From Aureimonas populi (GTDB taxonomy: Bacteria; Pseudomonadota; Alphaproteobacteria; Rhizobiales; Rhizobiaceae): a stretch of 64,000 nucleotides of DNA. The notes under the pieces are model-generated. The model was given only the letters and a program-made list of their open reading frames with translations, was not told the DNA's origin and made no database searches. Shown here one piece after another: positions 19,909 through 28,009 of this stretch; the stretch's first letter is position 1, and each line of letters begins with the position of its first letter. Location: NCBI RefSeq assembly GCF_017815515.1, contig NZ_CP072611.1, positions 2,914,001 through 2,978,000 of the forward strand, read 5' to 3'. Position numbers and translations under genes: made by a program.

Positions 19909-22155
19909 TCACGCCTTGAACGTCGGGTCCTCCGGCGAGACGTACCCGGTCATCGACTGCTTCCCGAACCGCAGATTGGCCTTGTGCTGCCAGCCGAGCT
20001 TGGCCATCAGCACAGCCACGCGCTTCGCATCCGTCTGGTTCTGACGGCTGCACGGCACTTCCAGCGCGAACTCCAGCAGCTCCTGCGACGAGAAGCGTGT
20101 GCGCCCCGGCGACGATGCCAGGTGCAGCCGGAGCCTGTCGAGCCAGGGGTCATCGACCTGACGGTCGCCCTGTCTGTCGGCCGCGTCGCTCCAGAGGCTC
20201 GAAGGCAGCGTCAGGGACTCGCCCGCGGCCTCCAGGATTGCGGCCTCCGCCCAGAGCTGGTCGCGGTCCCGCTTCAACGCGTCGAGGTCGATGTCGCCGG
20301 TCGAGACCGGCAGGTAGCGCCGGTTGCCGGTGTGGTCGCGCAGGTACGACGCGCTGTTGGTGGTGCCGATGAAGACGCAGCGGCGCGGGAAGGTCTTCAC
20401 CGTCCTGCCGTAGGGCGGCCGGTAGCGGTCCTCCGTGCGGGTGACAAACGCTTTTAGGTTCTCGACCTCGGCCTTGTTCATGGCGGTGAGCTCTCCCAGC
20501 TCCATGATCCAGACGCCGTGCAGCGCGCCGGCCGAGTCCTTGCCGTCGAGGCGACCGAGCTCGGCGTCGGAGTGCCACATGCCGCCGAGGATGCGCAGCG
20601 CGGAGGTCTTTCCCGAGCCCTGCCTGCCCTCGACGATCGGCACCGTGTCGAACTTCGTGCCGGGCCGGCGCATCCGCCGGACCGCCGCCAGCATCAGCTT
20701 CCGGCCCGCCGCCCGCTCGTAGGCGCTGTCCGGCGACCCGAAATAGGCCGGGAACAGACTGTCGATACGTGACACGCCGTCCCATGCCAAACCGTCCAGG
20801 TATTCGACAACTGGGTTGAACGTGTTCTTCGTCGCGAGAGCGAACAGGACGTCCGACACGTCCTCGCGCTCGGCTCGAGGGCGAACTGCTCCATGATCCA
20901 CTCGCGAACGATACGGATCAGGTCGTCGGTTAGTTCGCGGCCGATGTCCGCCATCCAGGGCAGCCGCTCGGCCCGCAGCACAGCGCGCTGCGAGAGCTCG
21001 TCGAAGCCGACCCCGAGGCGCGCCGCCTCCATGGCCCGCTGGGTGTTGCGGTAGTTCGGCTCGATCCGCCCCTTGTTGGTCAAGAAGGCCGGCGCGGCGA
21101 CCTCGGCCGGCAGGTCGATGTCGTTCGGGAAGTCCTCCGCCGCAGGAGCGCAGCACCTCCTCGATGAAGGCGCCGAGCCCTGCATCCGAGAGCGCCTTGA
21201 GGAGGGTCGCCAGCGTCACGCCGCCGGCCTTGATCGTCAGCGAGGCCCAGCGGCCGCGAATGCGATCCTCGTCGCCGGCATAGTCGGGATCGCCGACAGA
21301 CCAGGCGACGAACTCGTCGACGCCCGCGCCATCGGTGCCGTGGTGCGCCGCCATCATAATCGCCAGCCAGTCGTCGTGACGGCCGTTGTAGGCTGCCACG
21401 TCCAGCTTCGACAGCAGCCGTTCCAACTGCGCCGGCGTGATCTCGCCGGAGCCGATGGTAGATGCGGCGACGGAAGGCTTCGCAATCGCGTCCAGGAGAG
21501 CGGTGGTCGCCTCGGGCGCCTCGGCAAGCGACAGAGCCAGAATGTCGTCGTCGAGCCCGTACGAACTTCCGTTCGGATGCACCGATCCGGCGGCCACGAC
21601 CTGCCGTCCCAGCGACTTGAACTCGACGCCGGGATAGGCGGCGAGCTCGCCCAAGACGGGCATGTCTGCGGGCTTGCGGTAATAATGATGGAAACCGCCG
21701 CCGCCAGTCCTGACAAAGGGCGCCTCGGACAGGCCGAAGTCCCGCACCAGCCGCGCGAACGGGTCGTCGCCCTCGGCGAAGTTCCTCGGGTCCACGTCGA
21801 TGACCAAATCGATGTCGCGCAAGCGAGCGCCAACATTGCAACCGGCCTTCATACGGGCGACGGCCTTGGCCAGCGAGAGCGCGGGCTGACGGCGCCAGCC
21901 GGAGGACTTCGGGAACTTGCCGGCCGGCTTACCCTTGGTATCCTTCGCCTGCCAGTGCCTCAGCGGGATCAGCTCATGGCCGGCGGCGATGTGAGCATTC
22001 AGGACCTCGGGGTCGTGCTTCGACGGCGTTTCGACAACCTGGGGAGCGGTATCCTCAATCTTGTCGAAGTCGAACTCGACGGTCTTCTCCAAAGCTCCTG
22101 CGGGCGCGCCGGTCCCTTCGGCGCGCCCTTCTTCATTGGCAAGATGATCGCTCAT
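19909..22155 (-). CDS. Prim-pol / VapE-like replication protein with two compensating frameshifts
   Basis: A 748-residue primase-helicase of the type used by phage satellites for self-replication. Residues ~55-215 form an AEP prim-pol domain (LVIDVDPRNF, TGGGGFHHYY, VVAAGSVHPNGSSYG). A PriCT-like region follows to ~330. The VapE/D5-like ATPase spans ~440-680 with Walker A EGRQGSGKTS near 508. Residues ~336-429 look like nonsense in this frame, but the neighbouring frame in the same stretch (about 21150-20868) reads as normal protein (DIDLPAEVAAPAFLTNKG, RELTDDLIRIVREWIMEQF). One inserted and one lost base therefore scramble ~94 residues. The ATG overlaps the upstream HTH stop as ATGA. Confidence 0.88.
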   Translation of the reverse strand: MSDHLANEEGRAEGTGAPAGALEKTVEFDFDKIEDTAPQVVETPSKHDPEVLNAHIAAGHELIPLRHWQAKDTKGKPAGKFPKSSGWRRQPALSLAKAVARMKAGCNVGARLRDIDLVIDVDPRNFAEGDDPFARLVRDFGLSEAPFVRTGGGGFHHYYRKPADMPVLGELAAYPGVEFKSLGRQVVAAGSVHPNGSSYGLDDDILALSLAEAPEATTALLDAIAKPSVAASTIGSGEITPAQLERLLSKLDVAAYNGRHDDWLAIMMAAHHGTDGAGVDEFVAWSVGDPDYAGDEDRIRGRWASLTIKAGGVTLATLLKALSDAGLGAFIEEVLRSCGGGLPERHRPAGRGRRAGLLDQQGADRAELPQHPAGHGGGAPRGRLRRALAARCAAGRAAALDGGHRPRTNRRPDPYRSRVDHGAVRPRAEREDVSDVLFALATKNTFNPVVEYLDGLAWDGVSRIDSLFPAYFGSPDSAYERAAGRKLMLAAVRRMRRPGTKFDTVPIVEGRQGSGKTSALRILGGMWHSDAELGRLDGKDSAGALHGVWIMELGELTAMNKAEVENLKAFVTRTEDRYRPPYGRTVKTFPRRCVFIGTTNSASYLRDHTGNRRYLPVSTGDIDLDALKRDRDQLWAEAAILEAAGESLTLPSSLWSDAADRQGDRQVDDPWLDRLRLHLASSPGRTRFSSQELLEFALEVPCSRQNQTDAKRVAVLMAKLGWQHKANLRFGKQSMTGYVSPEDPTFKA

Positions 22156-22394
22156 CGACCGTCCTCCCCGCGCACGAAGGCGTCAAGGTCGTCGACGTGG
22201 TAGCGCACGACCTTGCCGTGGACGATGTGATGGCGTGGCCCGGTGCCGAGCGAGCGCCAGACCCGAACGGTTCCGGGTGTGGACGAGAGATAGGCGGCAG
22301 CCGCGTCGGTGTCGTACCAGGGACTGCTGCGATGGGCGTCGAGCACGCGGCGCAGCGCGTCCTCGACATCCTCCTTGGTGAGATTGGCCTGCAT
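22152..22394 (-). CDS. HTH_17/AlpA-like DNA-binding protein (excisionase type)
   Basis: An 80-residue protein from the ATG at 22394, chosen because GGAGGT lies nine bases upstream; an in-frame start at 22484 would add 30 unsupported residues. The C-terminal half, about 25-78, is a MerR/excisionase-like winged helix: DTDAAAAYLSSTPGTVRVWR, then GKVVRYHVDDLDAFV. Such proteins act as recombination directionality factors or as AlpA-type activators in satellites. It is coupled to the replication gene through ATGA. A second protein of the same type lies just upstream, so their roles may be divided. Confidence 0.85.
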   Translation of the reverse strand: MQANLTKEDVEDALRRVLDAHRSSPWYDTDAAAAYLSSTPGTVRVWRSLGTGPRHHIVHGKVVRYHVDDLDAFVRGEDGR

Positions 22395-22556
22395 TGTGAA
22401 TGACCTCCATTGGCCTGACGGCAGCGCCGCCGGGCCGGTTTCAGACATGTTTCTGTCTGAGGAGGACCGGGTTTTCCCGGTCACGCGCTTCGCCGTTTCG
22501 GCTCCTCGAAAAGCGCGCGTCGTCTAATAATCACCGATCAAGAGCAAAGAGGACTA

Positions 22557-22970
22557 TTACTTCTCGTTGCCATCACGAGGGGACTTGACAGTGGGCAAAA
22601 GCCTGTCCGCCGCCCGCTCGGCCACCTTGTCCATCAGCCAGGCGGGAAGGCGCTTCTTGCGCCTGCCGCCCCGCACGAAGGTATCGAGATCGTCGACATG
22701 GTAGCGGATGAGCTGGCTGTTCACGACGTAGAAGCGCGGGCGTTCGCCTCGCGAGCGCCAGCCCTTGAGCGTCCCGGGCTCGCGCCTGAGATAGGCGGCA
22801 GCCGCCTCCGTGTCGAACCACGGCGTGAACCAATGCGTGTCGAGATACCACCTGACCAGAGCCTCGACGGCCTCCATCGTGACAGGCCCCTGCTTCTTCG
22901 CCGGCCTCTGCCGCTGGACGGGAACCGGCGCGTGAGGCTTCGCGCGGGGACCCTTCCCGTTACGCGGCAT
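22557..22970 (-). CDS. Second HTH_17/AlpA-like DNA-binding protein
   Basis: A 137-residue paralogue of the 80-residue protein downstream. After a basic Pro-rich N-terminus (GKGPRAKPHAPVPVQ), residues about 35-108 carry the same layout: EAVEALVRWYLDTHWFTPWF, then DTEAAAAYLRREPGTLKGWR and LIRYHVDDLDTFVRGGRR. The tail is basic. The ATG at 22970 overlaps the integrase stop by 11 bases, coupling it to the integrase. Excisionase or satellite activator roles are both possible; the sequence does not decide between them. Confidence 0.83.
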   Translation of the reverse strand: MPRNGKGPRAKPHAPVPVQRQRPAKKQGPVTMEAVEALVRWYLDTHWFTPWFDTEAAAAYLRREPGTLKGWRSRGERPRFYVVNSQLIRYHVDDLDTFVRGGRRKKRLPAWLMDKVAERAADRLLPTVKSPRDGNEK

Positions 22971-24129
22971 CGCGCTCCTCCGTCGTGGCCGGGAGCCGCA
23001 GCGTCGAGGTCCGCACCGCCACGATCCGGTTCTCCAGCGCCTGCGCGTGCGGCCGCAGGTGCTCGACGAGATGCTCGGCGTGGACGTAGCCGCCCGAGGC
23101 GCCGGGAAGGCGCTGGCCGAGGAGAAGCGCACTCTCGGCATAGGGTACGCCGGCCGCGATGAACATGGTGCGGGCGTGGTGGCGATACTCGTGCGGGCTC
23201 GGCAGGCCTCGCTTCCGTTCCTTCGGCTCGGTCGTGCAGCCCTTGCCGCTCGCGGGCGACGGCCAGAGCCAGGGATTATTGAACGGCAGGTCGTCCTCGA
23301 GCCGCTGCGCGATCATATTCCGCAGGAACGTGCCCATCGGAAACAGCATCCGCCCGCCGGTCTTCATATGGTTGAAAATCAGCACGCCCCGCGCGAGGTC
23401 CACGTCCTTGCGCTTGACGTTCAGGATCGAGGCCCGCCGCGCGCCGGTCAGCAGCATGGCCCGGTGCAGGTCGCGCCGGATCGGCGAGAGCGCCTCCGTC
23501 TTTTCCCACCATTCGGCGACATCGAGCTCGTCGACGTGCCGGCTCTTCGGCGTCGGGAGCCGCAGGAAGGTCACCGGGTTGGAGGTCAGCGTCTCGTCCA
23601 GCCGCAGCGCCGTGTTGATGACCGCCCGCAGGGTGCGCATCACGCCGGTCGCGGTCGGCTGGCCCTTCGCGCTGCGCAGATGCTGGTAGATGTCGCGCAC
23701 TTCCGAGCGGGAAAGGTCGGCCACGGCCCGGTTCTTATAGCGGCCGAGATAGTGCTCGATGTTGTAGCGGTAGCTCACGACCGTGGCGTCCCGCAAGGGC
23801 TTCTCCTGAAGGTGCTCGTCGAGCGCCTGCAAGAGCGTGATGCCGCTCTCCTTCGGTCCCGCGGTCGGGTCCACGCCCGACTGGATCTGCGACATGATCG
23901 CCCTGGCCCGGCTGCGGGCCTCGCGCAGGCCGATCCGGTCGACGCGGTCGATCTTGACCCGCACCGTGCGGATGTGCCGGCCGTTCCTGCGGACGTCGCC
24001 TTGGACGGCGTAGGTCTTGGTCGTGGCGTGGCAGACGACGAGGAGGCCTTTTACCTGCTCGTCCCGCCAGATGCCGGATTTGAGGGGTAGATCCCTGATG
24101 CGGGACTCTGTTAGGTTGAGGGTAGCCAT
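22960..24129 (-). CDS. Tyrosine recombinase (integrase)
   Basis: A 389-residue phage-type integrase. An N-terminal Arm-binding region (LTESRIRDLPLKSGIWRDEQ and VRVKIDRVDRIGLREARSRA, DUF4102-like) is followed by a SAM-like core-binding domain (~120-210) and the catalytic domain. Catalytic residues can be placed in LTGARRASIL (Arg), HMKTGGR (Lys), HEYRHHAR (His/Arg) and GGYVHAEHL (Tyr). The ATG at 24129 has an AAGGAAA site; a longer frame to 24234 lacks one. Its start lies about 150 bases from the right junction in tRNA-Thr, the usual place for an integrase gene. It most likely made the insertion into the anticodon arm. Confidence 0.95.
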   Translation of the reverse strand: MATLNLTESRIRDLPLKSGIWRDEQVKGLLVVCHATTKTYAVQGDVRRNGRHIRTVRVKIDRVDRIGLREARSRARAIMSQIQSGVDPTAGPKESGITLLQALDEHLQEKPLRDATVVSYRYNIEHYLGRYKNRAVADLSRSEVRDIYQHLRSAKGQPTATGVMRTLRAVINTALRLDETLTSNPVTFLRLPTPKSRHVDELDVAEWWEKTEALSPIRRDLHRAMLLTGARRASILNVKRKDVDLARGVLIFNHMKTGGRMLFPMGTFLRNMIAQRLEDDLPFNNPWLWPSPASGKGCTTEPKERKRGLPSPHEYRHHARTMFIAAGVPYAESALLLGQRLPGASGGYVHAEHLVEHLRPHAQALENRIVAVRTSTLRLPATTEERDAA

Positions 24130-24258
24130 TCGATTATTTCCTTCGCGAGCACCGGATGGAGCACCGTGCGGCCGCTGCTTTCGGTTGCCGCACGTTGATC
24201 TACGTTGTCGCGTAAGTGGCTGTTCGCGAACCACTATTTGAGGAAATTAGTCCCGGTT

Positions 24259-24287
24259 AATAGGATAAAATCCTATTTACAATCAGG
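24259..24287 (+). other. Right attachment junction (attR)
   Basis: An 8-bp inverted repeat AATAGGAT-AAA-ATCCTATT (24259-24277) abuts TACAATCAGG, where tRNA-Thr sequence resumes. The left junction reads ATTTGTAATC and the right ATTTACAATC, so the two share ATTT and AATC around a two-base difference. The host anticodon arm CCTGATT-TGT-AATCAGG is itself a dyad, which fits use as an integrase core site. Confidence 0.65.
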
Positions 24288-24317
24288 GGGTCATCGGTTC
24301 GATCCCGGTAGCCGGCA
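24281..24317 (+). pseudogene. 3' half of host tRNA-Thr(UGU)
   Basis: The sequence AATCAGG (3' anticodon stem), GGGTC variable loop, ATCGG-TTCGATC-CCGGT T arm and AGCCGGC acceptor strand, then discriminator A and CC. The acceptor strand pairs perfectly with GCCGGCT at 13009 and not with the element's own tRNA. No tRNA 5' half lies upstream, so this is the displaced remainder of the split gene. The last base of the terminus is G rather than A (CCG). Confidence 0.9.
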
Positions 24318-24409
24318 CCGATTAACACCTCGAATGTCTGGCCTTTTCAGGGATATGGCTACGCGAGGGCTTTTCTCTCGGCGAGTGGTGCGCCCGTGGG
24401 GCGTCGTCC

Positions 24410-25591
24410 TTACGGATCGCTTCGCAGTCTGGTCCATCGGCTGTCCTGGGCCGAGGAGCGCAGGCAGGCGTCGATGAAGCGCATGGCCTCCACGCCGTCG
24501 TCGATGGTGGGAAAGAGGGTTCCGGGCGGGATGGAGTTTCCGTTGCGCCTGGCCTCGATCGCATCGGCGGCCTCGCGATAGATGGTGGCGAAACCTTCGA
24601 GATAGCCTTCCGGGTGACCGCTCGGAATACGGCTGACCCGCGTCGAGGACGCGCGCGCGCCGGGGCCGTTGCGGGTCAGGAGGCGCTTGGGCTCGCCGAA
24701 GGGCGTAAACCATAGATGGTTCGGCTGCTCCTGATGCCAGCCGAGGGCGCCCCTTTCACCGTAGACGCGAAGCGAAAAGCCGTTTTCATGGCCGGGCGCC
24801 ACCTGGCTTGCCCACAGCATCCCCTTTGCGCCGCCGGCAAAGCGCAGCATCACATGGTCGTTGTCGTCCAACCTGCGGCCGGGCACGAAGGCGGTCAGGT
24901 CGGCCGCCACGCTTTCCAGCGTCAGCCCGGTGACGAAGGAGACGAGGTTGAAGGCATGGGTGCCGATGTCGCCGAGGGCACCGGCCGCGCCCGCCTTCTG
25001 CGGATCGACGCGCCATTCGGCCTGGCGCGATCCGCTATCCTCGGCCCGCTCCGTCAGCCAGTCCTGAGCATACTCCACCTGAACGACGCGGATTTGGCCG
25101 AGCTCTCGGGCCGCCACCATCTCCCGCGCCTGCCGCATCATTGGATAGCCGGTGTAGTTGTGGGTGAGCACGAAGAGCCCGCCGGACGCTTGCACGATCG
25201 CTTGCAGCTCCAGCGCATCCTCCAGCCGGGCCGTGAGCGGCTTCTCGCAGATCACCGGTATGCCGGCCTCCAGGAATGCCTTGGCGGGGCCGAAATGCAG
25301 GTGATTGGGCGTGACGATGGAGACGGCCTCGATCCCGTCCGGCCGTGCGCTTTCCGCCCGCGCCATCTCCTCGTAGGAGGAGTAGGCGCGCTCCTCTTCC
25401 ACCCCGAACTCGGCAGCGGAGGCCTTCGCCCGCGCGGAATCGGAGGAGAATGCTCCCGCGACAAGGCGGAAGCGGTCGTCGATACGCGATGCGATGCGAT
25501 GCACGGCCCCGATGAAGGCACCCTGCCCGCCGCCCACCATGCCGAGCCGGACGGGCATGTGAACGCCGCCGTTCGCCGATGCAGACACCAT
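24410..25591 (-). CDS. Gfo/Idh/MocA family oxidoreductase
   Basis: A 393-residue NAD(P)-dependent dehydrogenase of sugars or cyclitols. The Rossmann fold starts at about residue 12 with LGMVGGGQGAFIG; the catalytic Lys motif CEKPLTA lies near residue 108, and GDIGTHAFNLVSF with its His is near 205. The C-terminal half is the Gfo/Idh alpha/beta sheet domain. The start at 25591 has a GGAG site eight bases upstream; a second Met 11 residues on is also possible. The substrate is not evident. It lies immediately right of the element junction and is a single gene. Confidence 0.93.
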   Translation of the reverse strand: MVSASANGGVHMPVRLGMVGGGQGAFIGAVHRIASRIDDRFRLVAGAFSSDSARAKASAAEFGVEEERAYSSYEEMARAESARPDGIEAVSIVTPNHLHFGPAKAFLEAGIPVICEKPLTARLEDALELQAIVQASGGLFVLTHNYTGYPMMRQAREMVAARELGQIRVVQVEYAQDWLTERAEDSGSRQAEWRVDPQKAGAAGALGDIGTHAFNLVSFVTGLTLESVAADLTAFVPGRRLDDNDHVMLRFAGGAKGMLWASQVAPGHENGFSLRVYGERGALGWHQEQPNHLWFTPFGEPKRLLTRNGPGARASSTRVSRIPSGHPEGYLEGFATIYREAADAIEARRNGNSIPPGTLFPTIDDGVEAMRFIDACLRSSAQDSRWTRLRSDP

Positions 25592-25728
25592 CCCAGCTCT
25601 CCTGTCTATCGTGGCCGAACGCCCGGCGGGCTCGTCCCCCTGCCCCTCGCGGCATGGATGGCGATGGCCGAATCCATCTGGCGTCAGGTTGGAGAAGCCG
25701 GAGCCGAAAGCAAGCCCGGCGAGACTTG

Positions 25729-27384
25729 TCAGCCGACGAGCTGGCCGGTCGAGCAGGCGATGCCGTCCACCCTGACATCCAGTTCGCCGATCCCTACGCC
25801 CAACAGGCCCAGAACCGCATCGAGAAGCATGTCGACGGGTGTGGCGAGCGGCCGCAGCAGGCGTACGATGCCCACCACGAGGTCGCCGACGAGGCCGAGC
25901 ACCCAAGGCCTCGTCTCAAGCTCCAGCGTGTCGATGAGGCCGTCCAGGACGCTGCCTACCAACTGGGTCGTGCCGGCCGTCTTGATCACGCCGCCGCCGA
26001 TCTCCGCACCGGTGAACGTGAGCCGTTCGGGCTTGGGCGCGAGGGCTCGCACGGCCGCGTGCGCATCGACCCGCACCAGCGAAATGAGGCCGAGAAGCTT
26101 GAGCTGGCCGATCCGGGCAAAGGGAAGAACCTTGTTCACGCTGGCCTCCTCCAGTCGCCCCAGTTCCCCGATCTCTACTTTCGCAAGGCCCGGCAAGGCT
26201 TCGACGACGACGCGGTGGCGCAGGGGGTCCGACGAGCAACTGGCCTCCACGACCCGCGCGGTGCCGCCGGCGACCACCGCCTCGATGGGCAAACCCACTT
26301 CCAGCCCGAGAAGTGTAGTGAGCTCTCCCGTTTTCAGGTTGAAATGCAGGCGCACCTGCGCCGTATCCACCTGCGCCCCGACCCCGCCGACGGCCAGCGA
26401 GCGGCTCTGCCGCATCGACTCGCCGATCATGACGCGCAGATCCTGCTTGACCAGGCCCGGAACCTTGAGCCCGAGCGAGAGCGCGTTACCGACATCGCGC
26501 TGCGTGAGAACAGCGTCCAGCAAGGACAGAACCGACACCTCGGCGGCAAGCGCACTGGACGGATAGCCGACGCGGATGCTCTTGAGCGACTCGTCCAAGG
26601 CGAGCATGTCGCCCAGCTTCACGCGCGCCTGTGCCGAAGCCCCGGTCATGGCCGCGCGACGGAGGCTGGAGGCCTGCGCATGGCGGCCTTCGGCGGACAG
26701 GTTGTTGGCCATGGCGCCTAGCAGCACGTTCAGCGTGATTTCGGTTTCGAGGATGTCGTTGACCGTGCCCACGACGTTCGACACGGGCAGCAGCCGCGTC
26801 ACTTCGCCCAGCAGCGGACCGAGTTCGAGGCCGACATCGGCAAGGCCCTTGTAATCGGCCGCCGTAAGCGAGAGCCCTGCCCCCAGAACGCCGAGCACGT
26901 CGTTGACGACCCCGCCGTCGAGCTGGGCCAGGCGGCTGCCGGTGGAGATCGAGACGGTGGTCGGGCGGCGCGCATCGGAACGCACCGAGACGGTGGGCGG
27001 CGTGTCGGTGAGAATGCGGCCGAGATAGAGGGTCGTTCCGCTCGAGGCTTCCAGCCGGATGTCGTGGCCGTCCCCGTCCACCACGAAGCGCCGGTCGCGA
27101 TGCACGCTTTCGTCGGCGATGTAGCGCCCGCGCATGATTCGGAAGGTCGCGTCCGCGTAGCCGTTGCGCGCCAGCGTCTCGCGAGCGAGCGATTCCGCTC
27201 GGGCAGGGTCGCTGACCGCCGCAAGCGCGGCTGCATCACTTGCGGCCTGGAGCGAGCGGCGTTCGAGGTAGAAGGCGCCCACATCCACGCCCAGCGCGCC
27301 CGCCCCCAGAAGCAGCGGCATGAGCAGGGCCGTCATCGTGGCGACGGAGCCGGAGGCGGCCTTTCGGAACCGGGCGCCGTTCAT
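25729..27384 (-). CDS. TadG-like membrane-anchored protein
   Basis: A 551-residue protein of the TadG/DUF2134 type, associated with Flp/Tad pilus systems or cell-envelope functions. The N-terminus RFRKAASGSVATMTALLMPL followed by LLLGAGALGVDVGAFYLERR is the pilin-like signal and membrane anchor, and QAASDAAALAA is the conserved segment after it. The remainder is a large extracytoplasmic Leu/Val-rich region without a recognisable vWA domain. The ATG at 27384 overlaps the stop of the TadE-like gene (ATGA), so the two are coupled. No other tad genes are in the window, so this is an orphan pair. Confidence 0.86.
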   Translation of the reverse strand: MNGARFRKAASGSVATMTALLMPLLLGAGALGVDVGAFYLERRSLQAASDAAALAAVSDPARAESLARETLARNGYADATFRIMRGRYIADESVHRDRRFVVDGDGHDIRLEASSGTTLYLGRILTDTPPTVSVRSDARRPTTVSISTGSRLAQLDGGVVNDVLGVLGAGLSLTAADYKGLADVGLELGPLLGEVTRLLPVSNVVGTVNDILETEITLNVLLGAMANNLSAEGRHAQASSLRRAAMTGASAQARVKLGDMLALDESLKSIRVGYPSSALAAEVSVLSLLDAVLTQRDVGNALSLGLKVPGLVKQDLRVMIGESMRQSRSLAVGGVGAQVDTAQVRLHFNLKTGELTTLLGLEVGLPIEAVVAGGTARVVEASCSSDPLRHRVVVEALPGLAKVEIGELGRLEEASVNKVLPFARIGQLKLLGLISLVRVDAHAAVRALAPKPERLTFTGAEIGGGVIKTAGTTQLVGSVLDGLIDTLELETRPWVLGLVGDLVVGIVRLLRPLATPVDMLLDAVLGLLGVGIGELDVRVDGIACSTGQLVG

Positions 27385-27824
27385 GGCAGAAGTACCGTCG
27401 TCGCGCGCTCGAGGCGGGCGGGGAATGGAACCACGGCCCCGATGAGCGGCGGCGCGGCAAGGAACTCCATCTCGTAGGCGACCGCCACCTGGAGGAAACC
27501 GCCCTCCTCCACCGTGCGCAATTGCACGCGGTCGCCATGCACCAGCACATAGCCATGGCCGGCATTGCCCACCCAATGCCCGGCCAGCGTCCTGCGTTCA
27601 TCCTGCGTCAGGCCGACCATCGCGTAGCGGGCGGCATCGGCGGAGAGTTGCGCAAGCGAATGGGCAACGCTCAGATAGAAGGCGCTGTAGATGATCCCCA
27701 GCAGCAGGACGAGCAGGACAGGTGCAACAAGCGCGAACTCCACCGCACTCGCGCCCTGGCTGTCGAGGGCCAGTTCGCGGACGGGGCGCCTGGTGCCCTT
27801 CAGGAACCAAGGGGCCAAGGCCAT
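27381..27824 (-). CDS. TadE-like pilus assembly protein
   Basis: A 147-residue pseudopilin-like protein. The motif QGASAVEFALVAPVLLVLLLGII (about residues 23-45) is the classical TadE signature, a membrane helix with Glu at position +5 after the GASAVE boundary. The remaining ~100 residues lie outside the membrane. It starts the two-gene unit with the TadG-like gene and overlaps it by four bases. The gap of ~185 bases upstream carries several GTTGC/GCAAC repeats. Confidence 0.9.
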   Translation of the reverse strand: MALAPWFLKGTRRPVRELALDSQGASAVEFALVAPVLLVLLLGIIYSAFYLSVAHSLAQLSADAARYAMVGLTQDERRTLAGHWVGNAGHGYVLVHGDRVQLRTVEEGGFLQVAVAYEMEFLAAPPLIGAVVPFPARLERATTVLLP

Positions 27825-27944
27825 TCGACACCTCCAGTCGGATTGAATCGCAACGATAGATGTTGCTGCAACCTGTGGTGGCGGCTAGTGACGCGATGCT
27901 GCTTGGGCGCGTTATTTCGGCGGCATGGATAGCGAAGACGAAAA

Positions 27945-27975
27945 CATCCGCAACATAAAGGTCATGTTGCGGATG
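27945..27975 (-). terminator. Rho-independent terminator of the ferritin-like gene
   Basis: A perfect 12-bp stem CATCCGCAACAT/ATGTTGCGGATG, arms 27945-27956 and 27964-27975, with a 7-base loop. Read on the minus strand it is followed by TTTTCGTC, and it lies 35 bases after the stop of the DUF892 gene. Confidence 0.75.
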
Positions 27976-28009
27976 TTGCAGGATTCAGGCGCTGTTAAGG
28001 ATGTGCGCG

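Larger units (their letters stand above)
13047..24282. mobile_element. Integrative element, phage-satellite-like, inserted in tRNA-Thr(UGU)
   Basis: About 11.2 kb lying between the two halves of a split tRNA-Thr. From the right end inward it encodes a tyrosine integrase, two HTH_17/AlpA-like proteins, a prim-pol/VapE protein, an ORF broken by an IS5-like element, a terminase-small-like protein and a small ORF. A rightward gene with a palindromic operator follows, then a leftward cluster ending in an HK97 gp10-like gene, an XRE regulator, an IS481-like element and a full tRNA-Thr(UGU). No large terminase, portal, major capsid or tail gene is visible. The content resembles PICI-type satellites; calling it one is inference. 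Several genes are frameshifted or interrupted, suggesting decay. Confidence 0.85.

Noticed and set aside
14584-24129. Intact, inducible prophage
   Set aside because: No large terminase, portal, capsid or tail genes are visible, and several genes carry lesions.
13009-24317. Group I intron in the tRNA-Thr anticodon loop
   Set aside because: The interrupting DNA is 11 kb, with an integrase and phage-type genes; no intron-like structure is needed and the junctions fit integrase attachment sites.
13009-24320. CRISPR array or repeat cluster in the accessory region
   Set aside because: No regularly spaced direct repeats are visible, and no cas genes are in the window.
27925-28009. Possible start MDSEDENIRNIKVMLRML of a plus-strand gene
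   Set aside because: The frame continues only as antisense of the ferritin-like gene, and the region is better explained by the minus-strand terminator hairpin at 27945-27975.
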